Below, piece after piece: positions 24,049 to 32,391 of a stretch of DNA of 64,000 nucleotides. This DNA is from Ceratorhiza oryzae-sativae (lineage: Eukaryota; Basidiomycota; Agaricomycetes; Cantharellales; Ceratobasidiaceae), in NCBI GenBank assembly GCA_030998015.1, contig JARWMV010000245.1:124001-188000 (forward strand). The letters are read 5' to 3'. The notes under the pieces were generated by a model. The model was not told the DNA's origin. It saw only the letters and a program-made list of their open reading frames with translations, and ran no database searches. Every line of letters begins with the position of its first letter. Position 1 is the stretch's first letter. Both the position numbers and the translations under genes were made by a program.

Positions 24049-24275
24049 CACTTGCTGACAAAAGTCTTGCAGCATGTGACCTCAACTGCGATTTTCTGGA
24101 CCGTTCGTCGTACGATGGACGAACGCGGAGGTTTCAGCCCTCATTCGACTAGTATATTATGTAGACTACTATCTAAACTATATATGTACGAAAAACGGTG
24201 CGCTCTCGACGCCTGTGAGATGAGATATGGCCATCTTCGCACGGTGGGGGGCTGCAAGACTTATGTAAGTGGCAA
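24049..24275 (+). repeat. Left terminal inverted repeat of Tc1 element
   Basis: Begins CACTTGCTGACAAAAGTC after a TA dinucleotide (24047-24048). Matches the reverse complement of 32392-32618. Inside it, the outer motif (24049-24073) recurs inverted at the inner edge (24251-24271), so the unit is itself bounded by inverted motifs. An 89-codon open frame here is a by-product of the repeat. Confidence 0.92.
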
Positions 24276-24346
24276 GCGCCCCTTGGACAGATACACAATT
24301 TTTGGGCAGTAGAATCACGGAAACATGTATTAATGAAAATAGAACT

Positions 24347-24532
24347 TTAGTACCGAGTGTTACCACCCTTTGCATCAATTACAGCCTGTAGTCTAGACAG
24401 AATAGAATCATACAACTTCTCAATAAAACTATTAGGGATGCAATGCCACTCCTCCTCCAATGCCTTCCACAAATCATCTTGGTTTCAAGGCAAAACAGCA
24501 TGAGAGCGAACCTTTCGATCCAAGAAGTCCCA
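24347..24532 (-). pseudogene. Tc1 transposase C-terminal remnant
   Basis: Continues the transposase frame exactly across the retrotransposon: after the TCCCA duplication it reads FLDRKVRSHAVLP, then an in-frame TGA at 24487-24485, then NQDDLWKALEEEWHCIP and on to a TAA at 24347. The TGA is where related proteins usually have Arg (CGA), so a single CpG transition would explain it. Whether the stop preceded the insertion cannot be told. Confidence 0.85.
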
Positions 24533-24909
24533 TGTCGACGACGACAAGTCAGGCGACGAGGAAAATAGTAAGAAAAGTAAAAGAACTTGTATTCGACGAG
24601 AGGTCAAGTTCTTGAGGAGTCCTCTGCAAACTTGACTGGGTTTATATACATAGTACAAGCCACATCATAACAAACAAGTCCGTACAGTGAGTCACGACAG
24701 ATAAGAGATAGAAGCAGTAGAAGCGACTGCGGAACTGCGGAATTTCACATCAGAGTTGAAATACATCTCGGTTACCGGTCCGGGACATTCCCTGAGTCAC
24801 ATGATACAGATATACCATAAAAGGCGAGTATGTTTTGAAGATGATCTCATAAAATGTAGTAAATCAAGAAAATATTGTAGAGTGGATGTATGCGTGTCAG
24901 TTCGTGACA
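24533..24909 (-). repeat. 3' LTR of the gypsy element
   Basis: 377 bp copy of the 5' LTR. TATA box at 24648-24641 and transcript-start motif at 24613-24601. Preceded in sense by a polypurine tract. The pol frame ends inside it. Confidence 0.95.
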
Positions 24910-27900
24910 CTTCCCCCCTTCAAGGCACGGGGGTCCTGGGGTGCCTTTGGGTGCAACTTGACATAGTCGGCGATGAGTTCTGGTGCGTTCACCAGGTCGT
25001 CATAGGTTAACCATTGTCGCTCGTCATAGCCGAGCCACTTGACATAGTATTCGAAGACATTAGATCTTTTGTTATATCGTGACTTTATGATCTGTTCCAC
25101 TTCGAACTCTTCTTCCCCTTCAGGAGTTACCACAGGTGGTGGTGGGGGAACCTGACGGCCGTAGGGGTCGTCTTTATATTTGGTCAGGAGTGAGACATGA
25201 AACACTGGGTGTATTTTCATGGTTATCGGTAGGTCCAGTTTGTATGCATGTGTGCCATGTTGTGCTACCACCCTGAATGGTCCAACTCTTTTGTGGGCTA
25301 GTTTCCTGGAGGCCTGCTGTGTCCGTATGTTTTTGGTATCAAGCCAGACTTTGTCTCCAACCTTAATTGCTTCAGGAGTCCGATGCTTCTGGTCGTAGTA
25401 TTCCTTGATCCTCTGGTTTGCTATCTCCAGGGCTGCCTTAAGTTCGTCATGGCCCTTTTGGAGCCATTCTGCATGGTTGTCTGCTAAAGGGAGTTCTGGT
25501 TCCTCCCTGTCTCCAACTGCTAGCCTTGGGTGGAAACCGTAGTTTGCAAAGAATGGTGATTTGCCAGTTGAGGCGTTGACACCATTATTGTAGGCAAATT
25601 CAGCTAATGGTAGGAGCGAGACCCAGTCATCTTGTCTGTCTGATACGTAGTGTCTGATGTACCCTTCCACTACTTGGTTGGCTCGTTCGGATTGGCCATC
25701 TGTCTGAGGGTGGTATGCTGTGGAGTAGGAGGGTTTTATATCCAGTCGTTTGTATAGGTGCCTTAAGAATTTGGATGCGAAGTTGGGGCCACGGTCTGAG
25801 ATTGTTTTCCGTGGTAACCCATGGAGTTTCCATACGTATGTTAGGAACAGGTTGGCGCAATCCATAGCACTGGCTTCCGATTGACATGGAATAAAGTGGA
25901 CCATTTTTGTCAGGCGGTCGACAACTGTAAATATGGCATCAAATCCCTCTGACAGGGGTAGCCCGGTGATCAGGTCGTAGGTAATTTCTTCCCAAGGTTT
26001 TTCTGGTGCAGGTATTGGGTTTAAGAGCCCTGGGGGAACTTGGTTGCTGTGCTTGTTCCTGATGCATGACTCGCAGTGTGTGACGTATTCGTTGACTGAT
26101 TTTTTCATTGATAGCCATGTATATTTGCGATTTAGCAACTCATAAGTTCTGAACTGTCCTGGGTGTCCTGCTGCTGGACTATCGTGGCGGCTTTCAATGA
26201 CCAGTTTGCGAAGTTCTTTGTTATTTGGGACGTAGATTCTGCCCTTGTGTCGTAAGAGTCCTTCGTCCCATTCCCAATCTTTGACCTTCTCATTGTCATC
26301 TAGAGCTTTTAGCACTTTTGACAGGTGCTCATCTCCTGGGATAGCGTCCCTAATGAGTTGTTCCAGGTCATGGTCTGGTGTGATTGCTTGTAACCACAGA
26401 GATTTTAATTCCAAAAATTGGTTTCGTGCAAGCAGAGCTTGGCTCTCACCCCCCTCTTTAGGGATGTGTCTTGACAGCCTAGAGAGTATGTCTGCCCAGC
26501 CATTCTTTGCCCCTTCAATATATAAAATCTTGAATTCGAACCTCGATAAGAACTCATGCCACCGTGTGACCCGACCGTTCAACGGCCGATTTGTCTTCCA
26601 ATACTCCAAATTCTTGTGGTCACAAACAATGTTTACTGGGTGTTCGGCCCCTTCTAGCAAATGACGCCAGTGTTTAAGGGCCTTGATAATTGCCAGCATT
26701 TCTTTGTTGTAAATATCGTAGTTTCTTTCTGCTGGGACCATTGCCTTGGAGTAATAAGAAATTGGGTGGAGCATTCCGTCCTCTCCGTATTGTAATAATA
26801 CAGCGCCTGTGGCATAGCCTGAGGCGTCGGTTTCCAGAATGAATGGTTTGTTGGGTTCTGGCTGAATTAGGAGGGGGGCTTCTTTTAATTTTTGCTTCAG
26901 CAGATTCCATGCTTGATCCCTTTCTTCTGTCCATTCCCATTTTACATCCTTCTTGACAAGTTCATAAAGACATCTTGTGATTTTTGAAAAGTCTTTTATG
27001 AAGTGCCTCAACCAGTTTGCAAACCCCAACCCTTCCAGGACTTCGGTTGGGTTGGTAGGGGTTGGCCATTCGACAGCCTTTTCAACCTTGGCTGGGTCTA
27101 CTTTAATTCCCTGGGGAGTCACTACTATTCCCAGGTAGTCCACTTCAGTGACGTCAAAAATGCATTTCTCCAGGGCGCAGTATAGACCAGCCTTTTGAAG
27201 CCGGCGCAGGACTTCTCTGACATGTTCATTGTGTTCTTCCTGGTTCTTTGAGAATACTAATATGTCGTCCATGTAAATTACAACGTAAATGCCTTCGATG
27301 TCCTGGAATTCTTCTCGGATCATGGCCATGAAGGTTCCCGGTGCATTCTTTTGACCAAATTGCATGACTAGGGGCTCATACAGCCCGTATTTGGTCTTGA
27401 AAGCGGCCTTCCATTCGTCTCCTTCCCGAATTCGTATGAGGTTGAAACCCCACTTTAGGTCAAACTTGGTGAATATCTTTGCCCCACGCAAAGTTTCCAC
27501 AATATCATTGATGCGTGGGAGTGGGTATACATTGGAGACGGTCATTTCGTTTAGTCGTCGGTAGTCGATGCACATGCGCAGCTTCCCATTCTTCTTTTTG
27601 ACGAATATGACTGGGGATGCCATTGGTGACCTTGAGGGTCTGATGTGCCCTGCTTTCAGTTGGCGATCCAAGGTTTTGCGTAGTTCTGCATCTTCCTTGA
27701 CACCCACGCTATATATGGGACCATGCCTTGGCTTGGCATCTGGTTTTAAATCTATTTCCATATCCCATTTTCTATGGGGTGGTAGTGGTTGGACGTCGTC
27801 TTCTTCGGCAAATATTTTCTCGAATTCTTTATATTTTGTTGGAAGGGAGTCTAGGGAGTCCAGCTGAAGCTCCTTAGGTTCGTTTGCACGCACGTGCAAG

Positions 27901-28427
27901 GGTTTTGTGATGCAATGCTTCAGGCATATTGGCGAGTTGAACTTCATGTCCTTCCCATCCCAATCAATGTTGGGGTTATGGAATTTGAGCCATGACATGC
28001 CCAGGACTAAATCATTTTTGCCAACGTTCACAACGTAGGCACTGAGGATCTCTCTGTGCTCTTGAATGCACAACTCAAAGGTGCAGTAATGGGTCACAGA
28101 CCCAGAGTTTATCTCCCTTCCATCGATTACCCTCAGTTTCTTGGGTGTTTTTAGGGCAACGATAGGGATGCGGTATTGCTTGACTAAATCTTCATGTATA
28201 AATACTGATGTGGCCCCTGAGTCAATCATGGCCCATCCGTTAAATTTTTTCATGTTATATGCAGACTTGTGTTCGGGGGTTATGCGCAGAGGGAATGCAT
28301 GAAAGAAAAACTGTAGTTGTGATTGGTTTCCTAACGACATACATTCCATTTCCATATTTTTATTTTCATTATGCGCATTTTGTAACATAACGCCCAAGAC
28401 CGCCCCCCTGGCACGGTTTGAGCTCAT
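24897..28427 (-). CDS. pol: Pol polyprotein: protease, RT, RNase H, integrase, chromodomain
   Basis: 1,176 residues in one open frame from ATG at 28427. Visible parts: aspartic protease DSGA (69-72); reverse transcriptase with YMDD (385-388); RNase H with LETDASG (531-537); integrase zinc-binding H748/H755/C785/C788; integrase core D818, D878 and E914 (35 residues between the last two); a GPF-type module (KRVGPFRVV); and a chromodomain at about 1107-1155 (VEQIIKSRYNKR; YYVKWLGYDERQWLTYDDL). Chromodomains of this class steer integration to modified histones. All key residues are present. The last residues (GGSVTN) are encoded by the polypurine tract and the first bases of the 3' LTR. Expression relative to gag probably needs reinitiation at ATGA or a frameshift. 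Confidence 0.95.
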   Translation of the reverse strand: MSSNRARGAVLGVMLQNAHNENKNMEMECMSLGNQSQLQFFFHAFPLRITPEHKSAYNMKKFNGWAMIDSGATSVFIHEDLVKQYRIPIVALKTPKKLRVIDGREINSGSVTHYCTFELCIQEHREILSAYVVNVGKNDLVLGMSWLKFHNPNIDWDGKDMKFNSPICLKHCITKPLHVRANEPKELQLDSLDSLPTKYKEFEKIFAEEDDVQPLPPHRKWDMEIDLKPDAKPRHGPIYSVGVKEDAELRKTLDRQLKAGHIRPSRSPMASPVIFVKKKNGKLRMCIDYRRLNEMTVSNVYPLPRINDIVETLRGAKIFTKFDLKWGFNLIRIREGDEWKAAFKTKYGLYEPLVMQFGQKNAPGTFMAMIREEFQDIEGIYVVIYMDDILVFSKNQEEHNEHVREVLRRLQKAGLYCALEKCIFDVTEVDYLGIVVTPQGIKVDPAKVEKAVEWPTPTNPTEVLEGLGFANWLRHFIKDFSKITRCLYELVKKDVKWEWTEERDQAWNLLKQKLKEAPLLIQPEPNKPFILETDASGYATGAVLLQYGEDGMLHPISYYSKAMVPAERNYDIYNKEMLAIIKALKHWRHLLEGAEHPVNIVCDHKNLEYWKTNRPLNGRVTRWHEFLSRFEFKILYIEGAKNGWADILSRLSRHIPKEGGESQALLARNQFLELKSLWLQAITPDHDLEQLIRDAIPGDEHLSKVLKALDDNEKVKDWEWDEGLLRHKGRIYVPNNKELRKLVIESRHDSPAAGHPGQFRTYELLNRKYTWLSMKKSVNEYVTHCESCIRNKHSNQVPPGLLNPIPAPEKPWEEITYDLITGLPLSEGFDAIFTVVDRLTKMVHFIPCQSEASAMDCANLFLTYVWKLHGLPRKTISDRGPNFASKFLRHLYKRLDIKPSYSTAYHPQTDGQSERANQVVEGYIRHYVSDRQDDWVSLLPLAEFAYNNGVNASTGKSPFFANYGFHPRLAVGDREEPELPLADNHAEWLQKGHDELKAALEIANQRIKEYYDQKHRTPEAIKVGDKVWLDTKNIRTQQASRKLAHKRVGPFRVVAQHGTHAYKLDLPITMKIHPVFHVSLLTKYKDDPYGRQVPPPPPVVTPEGEEEFEVEQIIKSRYNKRSNVFEYYVKWLGYDERQWLTYDDLVNAPELIADYVKLHPKAPQDPRALKGGSVTN
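24910..24921 (-). promoter_or_regulatory. Polypurine tract before the 3' LTR
   Basis: Sense GAAGGGGGGAAG directly abuts the 3' LTR (TGTCACG). It is the usual plus-strand primer position, and here it is also translated as part of the pol C-terminus. Confidence 0.85.
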
Positions 28428-29809
28428 TCTTTTACCGACTCATCGTCGGTTGTTTCTACATCCTCAACCACTGCCTCGTATCCTGACATTTTAGCTGAGG
28501 GGCATTTGGCTGCAATATGACCCCGGCCTCCACAGTTATAGCAGGTATTTGTTCCCTTCCCTTTTCCTGCACTATCCAGATCCATTGCGTCTGGGTCCTT
28601 TGCCTTGGGGGCCACTGGCGGATGGTTATCCTTTTTTATGTCCTTGAAGGACTCTTGTATGTTGGCACTACTGCCATCGTAACAGACAGTTGGAACTGTG
28701 AAGCCCTTTGCATTGGGGCCAATGGCTACGATTTGGCCTTTTACAGCCCTGCCGTCTTTAATCTTGTATATGCGTTCCCCATTCTTGAATTTCTCCTTTT
28801 GGGGAGCGCTTTGGGGGTTATTTGTGGGCCTGCTAGTCGAGGCATTGTTGCTGTTGGACTTATTACCCCCATGAGATGTCCTCTTGCTACCGAAGGAAAT
28901 GAGGTGTCGGTCAATTTCCAGGGCCCGCTGTGTGACCTGGGCGAATGTCTTTGTGCGGGGATCATAGTTTTGGGCCACCATGCTATCCGTTACGTCTGAC
29001 GACAGACCATCATAGAACTGGTCACGCATGGCGGCATCGTTGTAGTTAAGGCCTGTGGAATATAAGTTGAATAGGGTGAGGTAGTCTTGAACCGTCTTGG
29101 ATTGTTTCAGCTTCTGCCACTTGTCGCGGTTATTTTCGGTGCGGTTCAGGTCCCCATATCGGGTAGTAAACTCTTGCCAGAATAAATTGGCATCGTGAAG
29201 CCAGGGGATCGCAGTTCCAGGGTTGAGAATTTCGAATTCTTCATACGAGTTAACCCATTCAGCTGCTGACCCTTCGAGATAAGAGGTGATGAAGGCGACC
29301 ACTTGGTCAGCCGAGTGCCCACTCATGTTTGTATTGATGTATCGGGCGCATGCAATTCTGAATGAGATGGCGTCTTCCCGTTTTGTGCCATCAAATTTTT
29401 GAGGGGCGGCCATCTTAACTTTTGCGGTCGACCCTCCAGAGGGAGCAGGTGCTTGTGGTTGAACTGTACCAGTGGGAGCTGGTACTTGAGCAGCGCCTGA
29501 GCCACCCATGGAGGTGTTGATTTGCGCCTCAATGCGCGTGATAGTAGTTTGGAGAATGGCTAACATTCCCACTAGGTTGTTGACATTGGTGGCTAGTCCA
29601 GCCACATCCGCATCTATTTTCGTCTGATTTGTGGTAAGTTTGGCCTCGAGTGAATCCGTATAGGTTTTATTATTGTGTTCGACGTCCCCAATATCATTTT
29701 GGAGGTTATTGGTTCGCTCTCGAAGTTCGTCCATTGATCGAAGCATATAGATGACCTTATCTTCATCAGACATATTCGCCCAAGCAGGGGCAGGAGGTTG
29801 AGACGCCAT
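28424..29809 (-). CDS. gag: Gag-like capsid protein of the gypsy element
   Basis: 461 residues from ATG at 29809. An N-terminal coiled-coil-like segment (residues ~15-100) is followed by a Pro/Ala linker and a retrotransposon gag core (FDGTKREDAISFRIACARYI; AAEWVNSYEEF; WQEFTTRYGDLNR; DKWQKLKQSKTVQDYLTLFN). The C-terminus has one zinc knuckle, CYNCGGRGHIAAKC (C-x2-C-x4-H-x4-C, residues 423-436), and an acidic tail. Gag packages the element's RNA into virus-like particles. Its TGA overlaps the pol start as ATGA, so pol is in another frame. No internal stop or shift was seen. Confidence 0.92.
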   Translation of the reverse strand: MASQPPAPAWANMSDEDKVIYMLRSMDELRERTNNLQNDIGDVEHNNKTYTDSLEAKLTTNQTKIDADVAGLATNVNNLVGMLAILQTTITRIEAQINTSMGGSGAAQVPAPTGTVQPQAPAPSGGSTAKVKMAAPQKFDGTKREDAISFRIACARYINTNMSGHSADQVVAFITSYLEGSAAEWVNSYEEFEILNPGTAIPWLHDANLFWQEFTTRYGDLNRTENNRDKWQKLKQSKTVQDYLTLFNLYSTGLNYNDAAMRDQFYDGLSSDVTDSMVAQNYDPRTKTFAQVTQRALEIDRHLISFGSKRTSHGGNKSNSNNASTSRPTNNPQSAPQKEKFKNGERIYKIKDGRAVKGQIVAIGPNAKGFTVPTVCYDGSSANIQESFKDIKKDNHPPVAPKAKDPDAMDLDSAGKGKGTNTCYNCGGRGHIAAKCPSAKMSGYEAVVEDVETTDDESVKE

Positions 29810-30020
29810 TTCAGAGAAGGTTTGATAAAATTTTTAAAGGCGACGGAGACGGTAAGGAAGTACAGGGAATCGGGAATTGTTTTGGTAATATAGGATTTCT
29901 TTCCCCCGCACGAGTCTGTAAATTTCAAAGTTTCTGATCCCCGCAAACCTTAGCCAGGTATCGTCCAAGTCCCAACTTTTGGTGTCTTGGCAACGGTATG
30001 GGCACTCCACCCTCTTTAAT

Positions 30021-30744
30021 TTAGTTTGATCGTGCAGGAGTGTTTCCTTGGGGAGGATTGGTTTGGGCTGCCAGAAGGGGTGTTTCTTCCTGAATTGGCG
30101 AGCCCGTGCCACTTAGAAAGGTGGGGTGAGGAAGGTCTGACGGCGTTGAGAAGACGGGGAAGGCGTACTCGTGGGGTTCAACTGTTTCTCGGACTATAGC
30201 TTCTAGTCTGAGATGGTCTTGGAGGAGGGATAGGTAGTCCTCCTGGTGTTCGCGCAAACGCTCAGTTAAGTATGCGCAACGGGCCTCGGCTTTGTGAAGT
30301 TTTTCACGGGTTTCTTCGTACTTGTTTCGGTAGTAACGGTACCTGTCTTGGAAGTTTTCGATAGTGTTTAACAGGTGACGAAGAAGCTGTTGACCGAGGT
30401 TCTCCAGCTTATAGCTGGTTGCAGGGGATAGTGTAGTAATAAAGGAATTTGTCCTTCTTAGGACAGTAAGGGCAGCGCGCTGGGAAGGTGGCTCCGTTTG
30501 CCCGATGGCAAATTTTGCACTCAGGGGCACCTGGCTCGGTGACAAAGGCTTGTTGGGCACGTCCGACTCTCTGGGGGCGGACTTTGATGATTACTACTCG
30601 GTTGAAATCGATGTGCCCAGCTTCTTCAAGGATACTTTCGACCGAGTTGAGGGTGAAACAGTGGATCGACAGGTGTCCGAACCACCCACACAGACGGCAG
30701 CGCTGGTCTTCTGTAAAAGGTTGTGCCACTTGAGGGCCGTGCAT
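30021..30744 (-). CDS. Extra 5' ORF with zinc knuckle and coiled coil, inside gypsy
   Basis: Between the 5' LTR and gag. From ATG at 30744 (MHGPQVAQPFTEDQ) it encodes CRLCGWFGHLSIHC, a perfect C-x2-C-x4-H-x4-C zinc knuckle, then a second Cys group CKICHRANGATFPARCPYC, then YYYTIPCNQ. There the frame meets a TAA at 30409, but one base over it continues YKLENLGQQLLRHLL into a long helical coiled coil (RYRYYRNKYEETREKLHKAE; LTERLREHQEDYLSLLQDHL) and a Pro/Thr-rich tail ending at 30021. The two halves look like one ancestral protein of ~240 residues broken by a single-base shift near 30420, though two separate products are possible. Function is unknown; RNA binding or assembly is inferred from the knuckle. 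Resemblance to other fungal proteins is from memory only. Confidence 0.7.
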
Positions 30745-31080
30745 TCCGTCAGAGACGTCCTCAAGCAAGAGCAAGATAAAAGAGAAAAATAGACCCTTTC
30801 CCGAGTCTATTGGAATAGGAAGGTGACCTCCGTTGCTCAACTACTTAAGGGCAATGAGCGACCCCACCTCTTGTTGACGAAAGAGATTAGAGAACCAAAG
30901 CTTGTTACGACGTGTGAGGGACCTGGCTATGCAAGGTTTCACAGAGGCGCGTATAGGGCAACGATGTCTCGTGGCTGTGGATAGGTGGAGTGGGATTGGG
31001 GAAGGCAACGAGGAGTTATCTCGAGACGACGCCGACGGCGTTCCAAAAGTATCCCAGACGACACTGAGACTTACGATTGT

Positions 31081-31093
31081 AAGAACTTGACCT
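31081..31093 (-). promoter_or_regulatory. Primer-binding site, complementary to own transcript start
   Basis: Two nucleotides after the 5' LTR, the sense strand reads AGGTCAAGTTCTT. It is a perfect 13-nt complement of AAGAACTTGACCT inside the LTR (31176-31164), the predicted 5' end of the mRNA. This fits the self-priming mechanism known from fission yeast Tf1; no tRNA 3' end is needed. Confidence 0.75.
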
Positions 31094-31095
31094 GA

Positions 31096-31472
31096 TGTCG
31101 ACGACGACAAGTCAGGCGACGAGGAAAATAGTAAGAAAAGTAAAAGAACTTGTATTCGATGAGAGGTCAAGTTCTTGAGGAGTCCTCTGCGAACTTGACC
31201 GGGTTTATATACATAGTACAAGCCACATCATAACAAACAAGTCCGTACAGTGAGTCACGACAGATAAGAGATAGAAGCAGTAGAAGCGACTGCGGAACTG
31301 CGGAATTTCACATCAGAGTTGAAATACATCTCGGTTACCGGTCCGGGACATTCCCTGAGTCACATGATACAGATATACCATAAAAGGCGAGTATGTTTTG
31401 AAGATGATCTCATAAAATGTAGTAAATCAAGAAAATATTGTAGAGTGGATGTATGCGTGTCAGTTCGTGACA
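31096..31472 (-). repeat. 5' LTR of the gypsy element
   Basis: 377 bp. Contains, in sense orientation, TATATAAA (31211-31204), and 35 nt after the start of that box AAGAACTTGACCT (31176-31164), the probable transcript start. Differs from the 3' LTR at three sites. Confidence 0.95.
31204..31211 (-). promoter_or_regulatory. TATA box of the gypsy 5' LTR
   Basis: TATATAAA in sense orientation. It lies 35 nt before AAGAACTTGACCT, a normal TATA-to-start spacing. Confidence 0.7.
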
Positions 31473-32314
31473 TCCCATACATGCTCAATAATATTAAGAT
31501 CAGGGCTAGACGCAGGCCAAGGAGTGACAGGAATGTGATGAGACTGGAACCATTCCCGAGCAACAAGTGAAGTATGCTTCAGGTCATTGTCCTGCTGGAA
31601 TATAATCTGGCGCGGCTTGAGCTTCTGATCCTTAAGTGTCCCTAGAAATGCATCTTGAAGGATCTCAGTGTACCTGACGCCAGTGAGTGTTCCATCGATG
31701 CGATAGAGGCGCCCCACACCTGCAGCTGTAATCACTCCCCACACCATGACACTCCCCCCACTGTGTTTGACATGTTTCTTGGTGTTGAGAGGGTCCAACC
31801 CTTCGCCTGGCCTTCTCCACACATACTGCTTGCCATCTGACCCAAAAATATTGAACTTGCTCTTGTCTGAAAAGGTGAACCAGCGCCACACCATCATCGA
31901 CCATTTGATTCGCTCTGTGACCCAGGCAAGGCGGATACCCTTGTTTTGAGTATTAATGAAGGGAACCTTGTGCCTTATATATGCATGTAAGCCTACACCA
32001 TGGAGAGCATGGCGGATTGTGGTGGGATGAAGGCTGGGAAAGAACTCGCACTGAAGTGCAGTGGCTGTGTAGTTGCGAGTTCGAGCGATGGAAAGTGCAG
32101 CAAAGCGAACATCGGAAGGGGTGAGTTTGTGTGGGCGCCCAGCCTTGGCCTTGGTGGAGTATACACTGCAAAGTTTCTTGACCCTCTTGCATATCCTAGT
32201 GACTGTAGTGGGATGGATACAGAGCTCAGCACCAATCTTGTAAGTCGACATGCCCCGAGCGAGCATACTCATTGCAAGGGCTTGGGTTGCTGGATCAGAG
32301 TACTTGCCAGGCAT
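31460..32314 (-). pseudogene. Tc1/mariner transposase, N-terminal 280 residues
   Basis: ATG at 32314 opens MPGKYSDPATQALAMSMLAR. A helix-turn-helix DNA-binding region (STYKIGAELCIHPTTVTRIC) lies at about residues 19-45. The DDE catalytic region has FSDKSKFNIFG (first Asp), IIFQQDND (second Asp) and NIIEHVWD (Glu); the second Asp and the Glu are separated by 34 residues, as in DD34E Tc1 enzymes. At VWD the frame runs into the gypsy LTR, which adds VTN and a stop. The rest of the gene is at 24347-24532, beyond the insertion. The truncated product keeps the whole catalytic triad and lacks roughly 60 C-terminal residues. Confidence 0.92.
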
Positions 32315-32391
32315 AGTAGAGAGTGTTAGAAGAGACTCGGAAGCTGATACTTTACCGGTCGAAAGTTATTGGGCTTAAATGCGCTTGCTAT

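Larger units (their letters stand above)
24533..31472 (-). mobile_element. Chromodomain Ty3/gypsy LTR retrotransposon
   Basis: A 6,940-bp element read on the minus strand. Identical-length 377-bp LTRs (31096-31472 as 5', 24533-24909 as 3') run TGTC...GACA in both readings. It is flanked by a 5-bp duplication TCCCA (24528-24532 and 31473-31477). Order: 5' LTR, primer-binding site, extra zinc-knuckle ORF, gag, pol (protease, RT, RNase H, integrase, chromodomain), polypurine tract, 3' LTR. Three LTR differences, all CG against TG/CA, point to a recent insertion. gag and pol are open throughout, so the copy may be active or only recently silenced. Confidence 0.95.

Noticed and set aside
24043..24312. 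89-codon frame, with a near copy on the opposite strand at 32388-32639
   Set aside because: Both are translations of the Tc1 terminal inverted repeat, not a gene family.
24756..25010. 84-codon plus-strand frame repeated at 31319
   Set aside because: It lies in the LTR and is duplicated only because the LTR is; it opposes the element's sense strand and has no motif.
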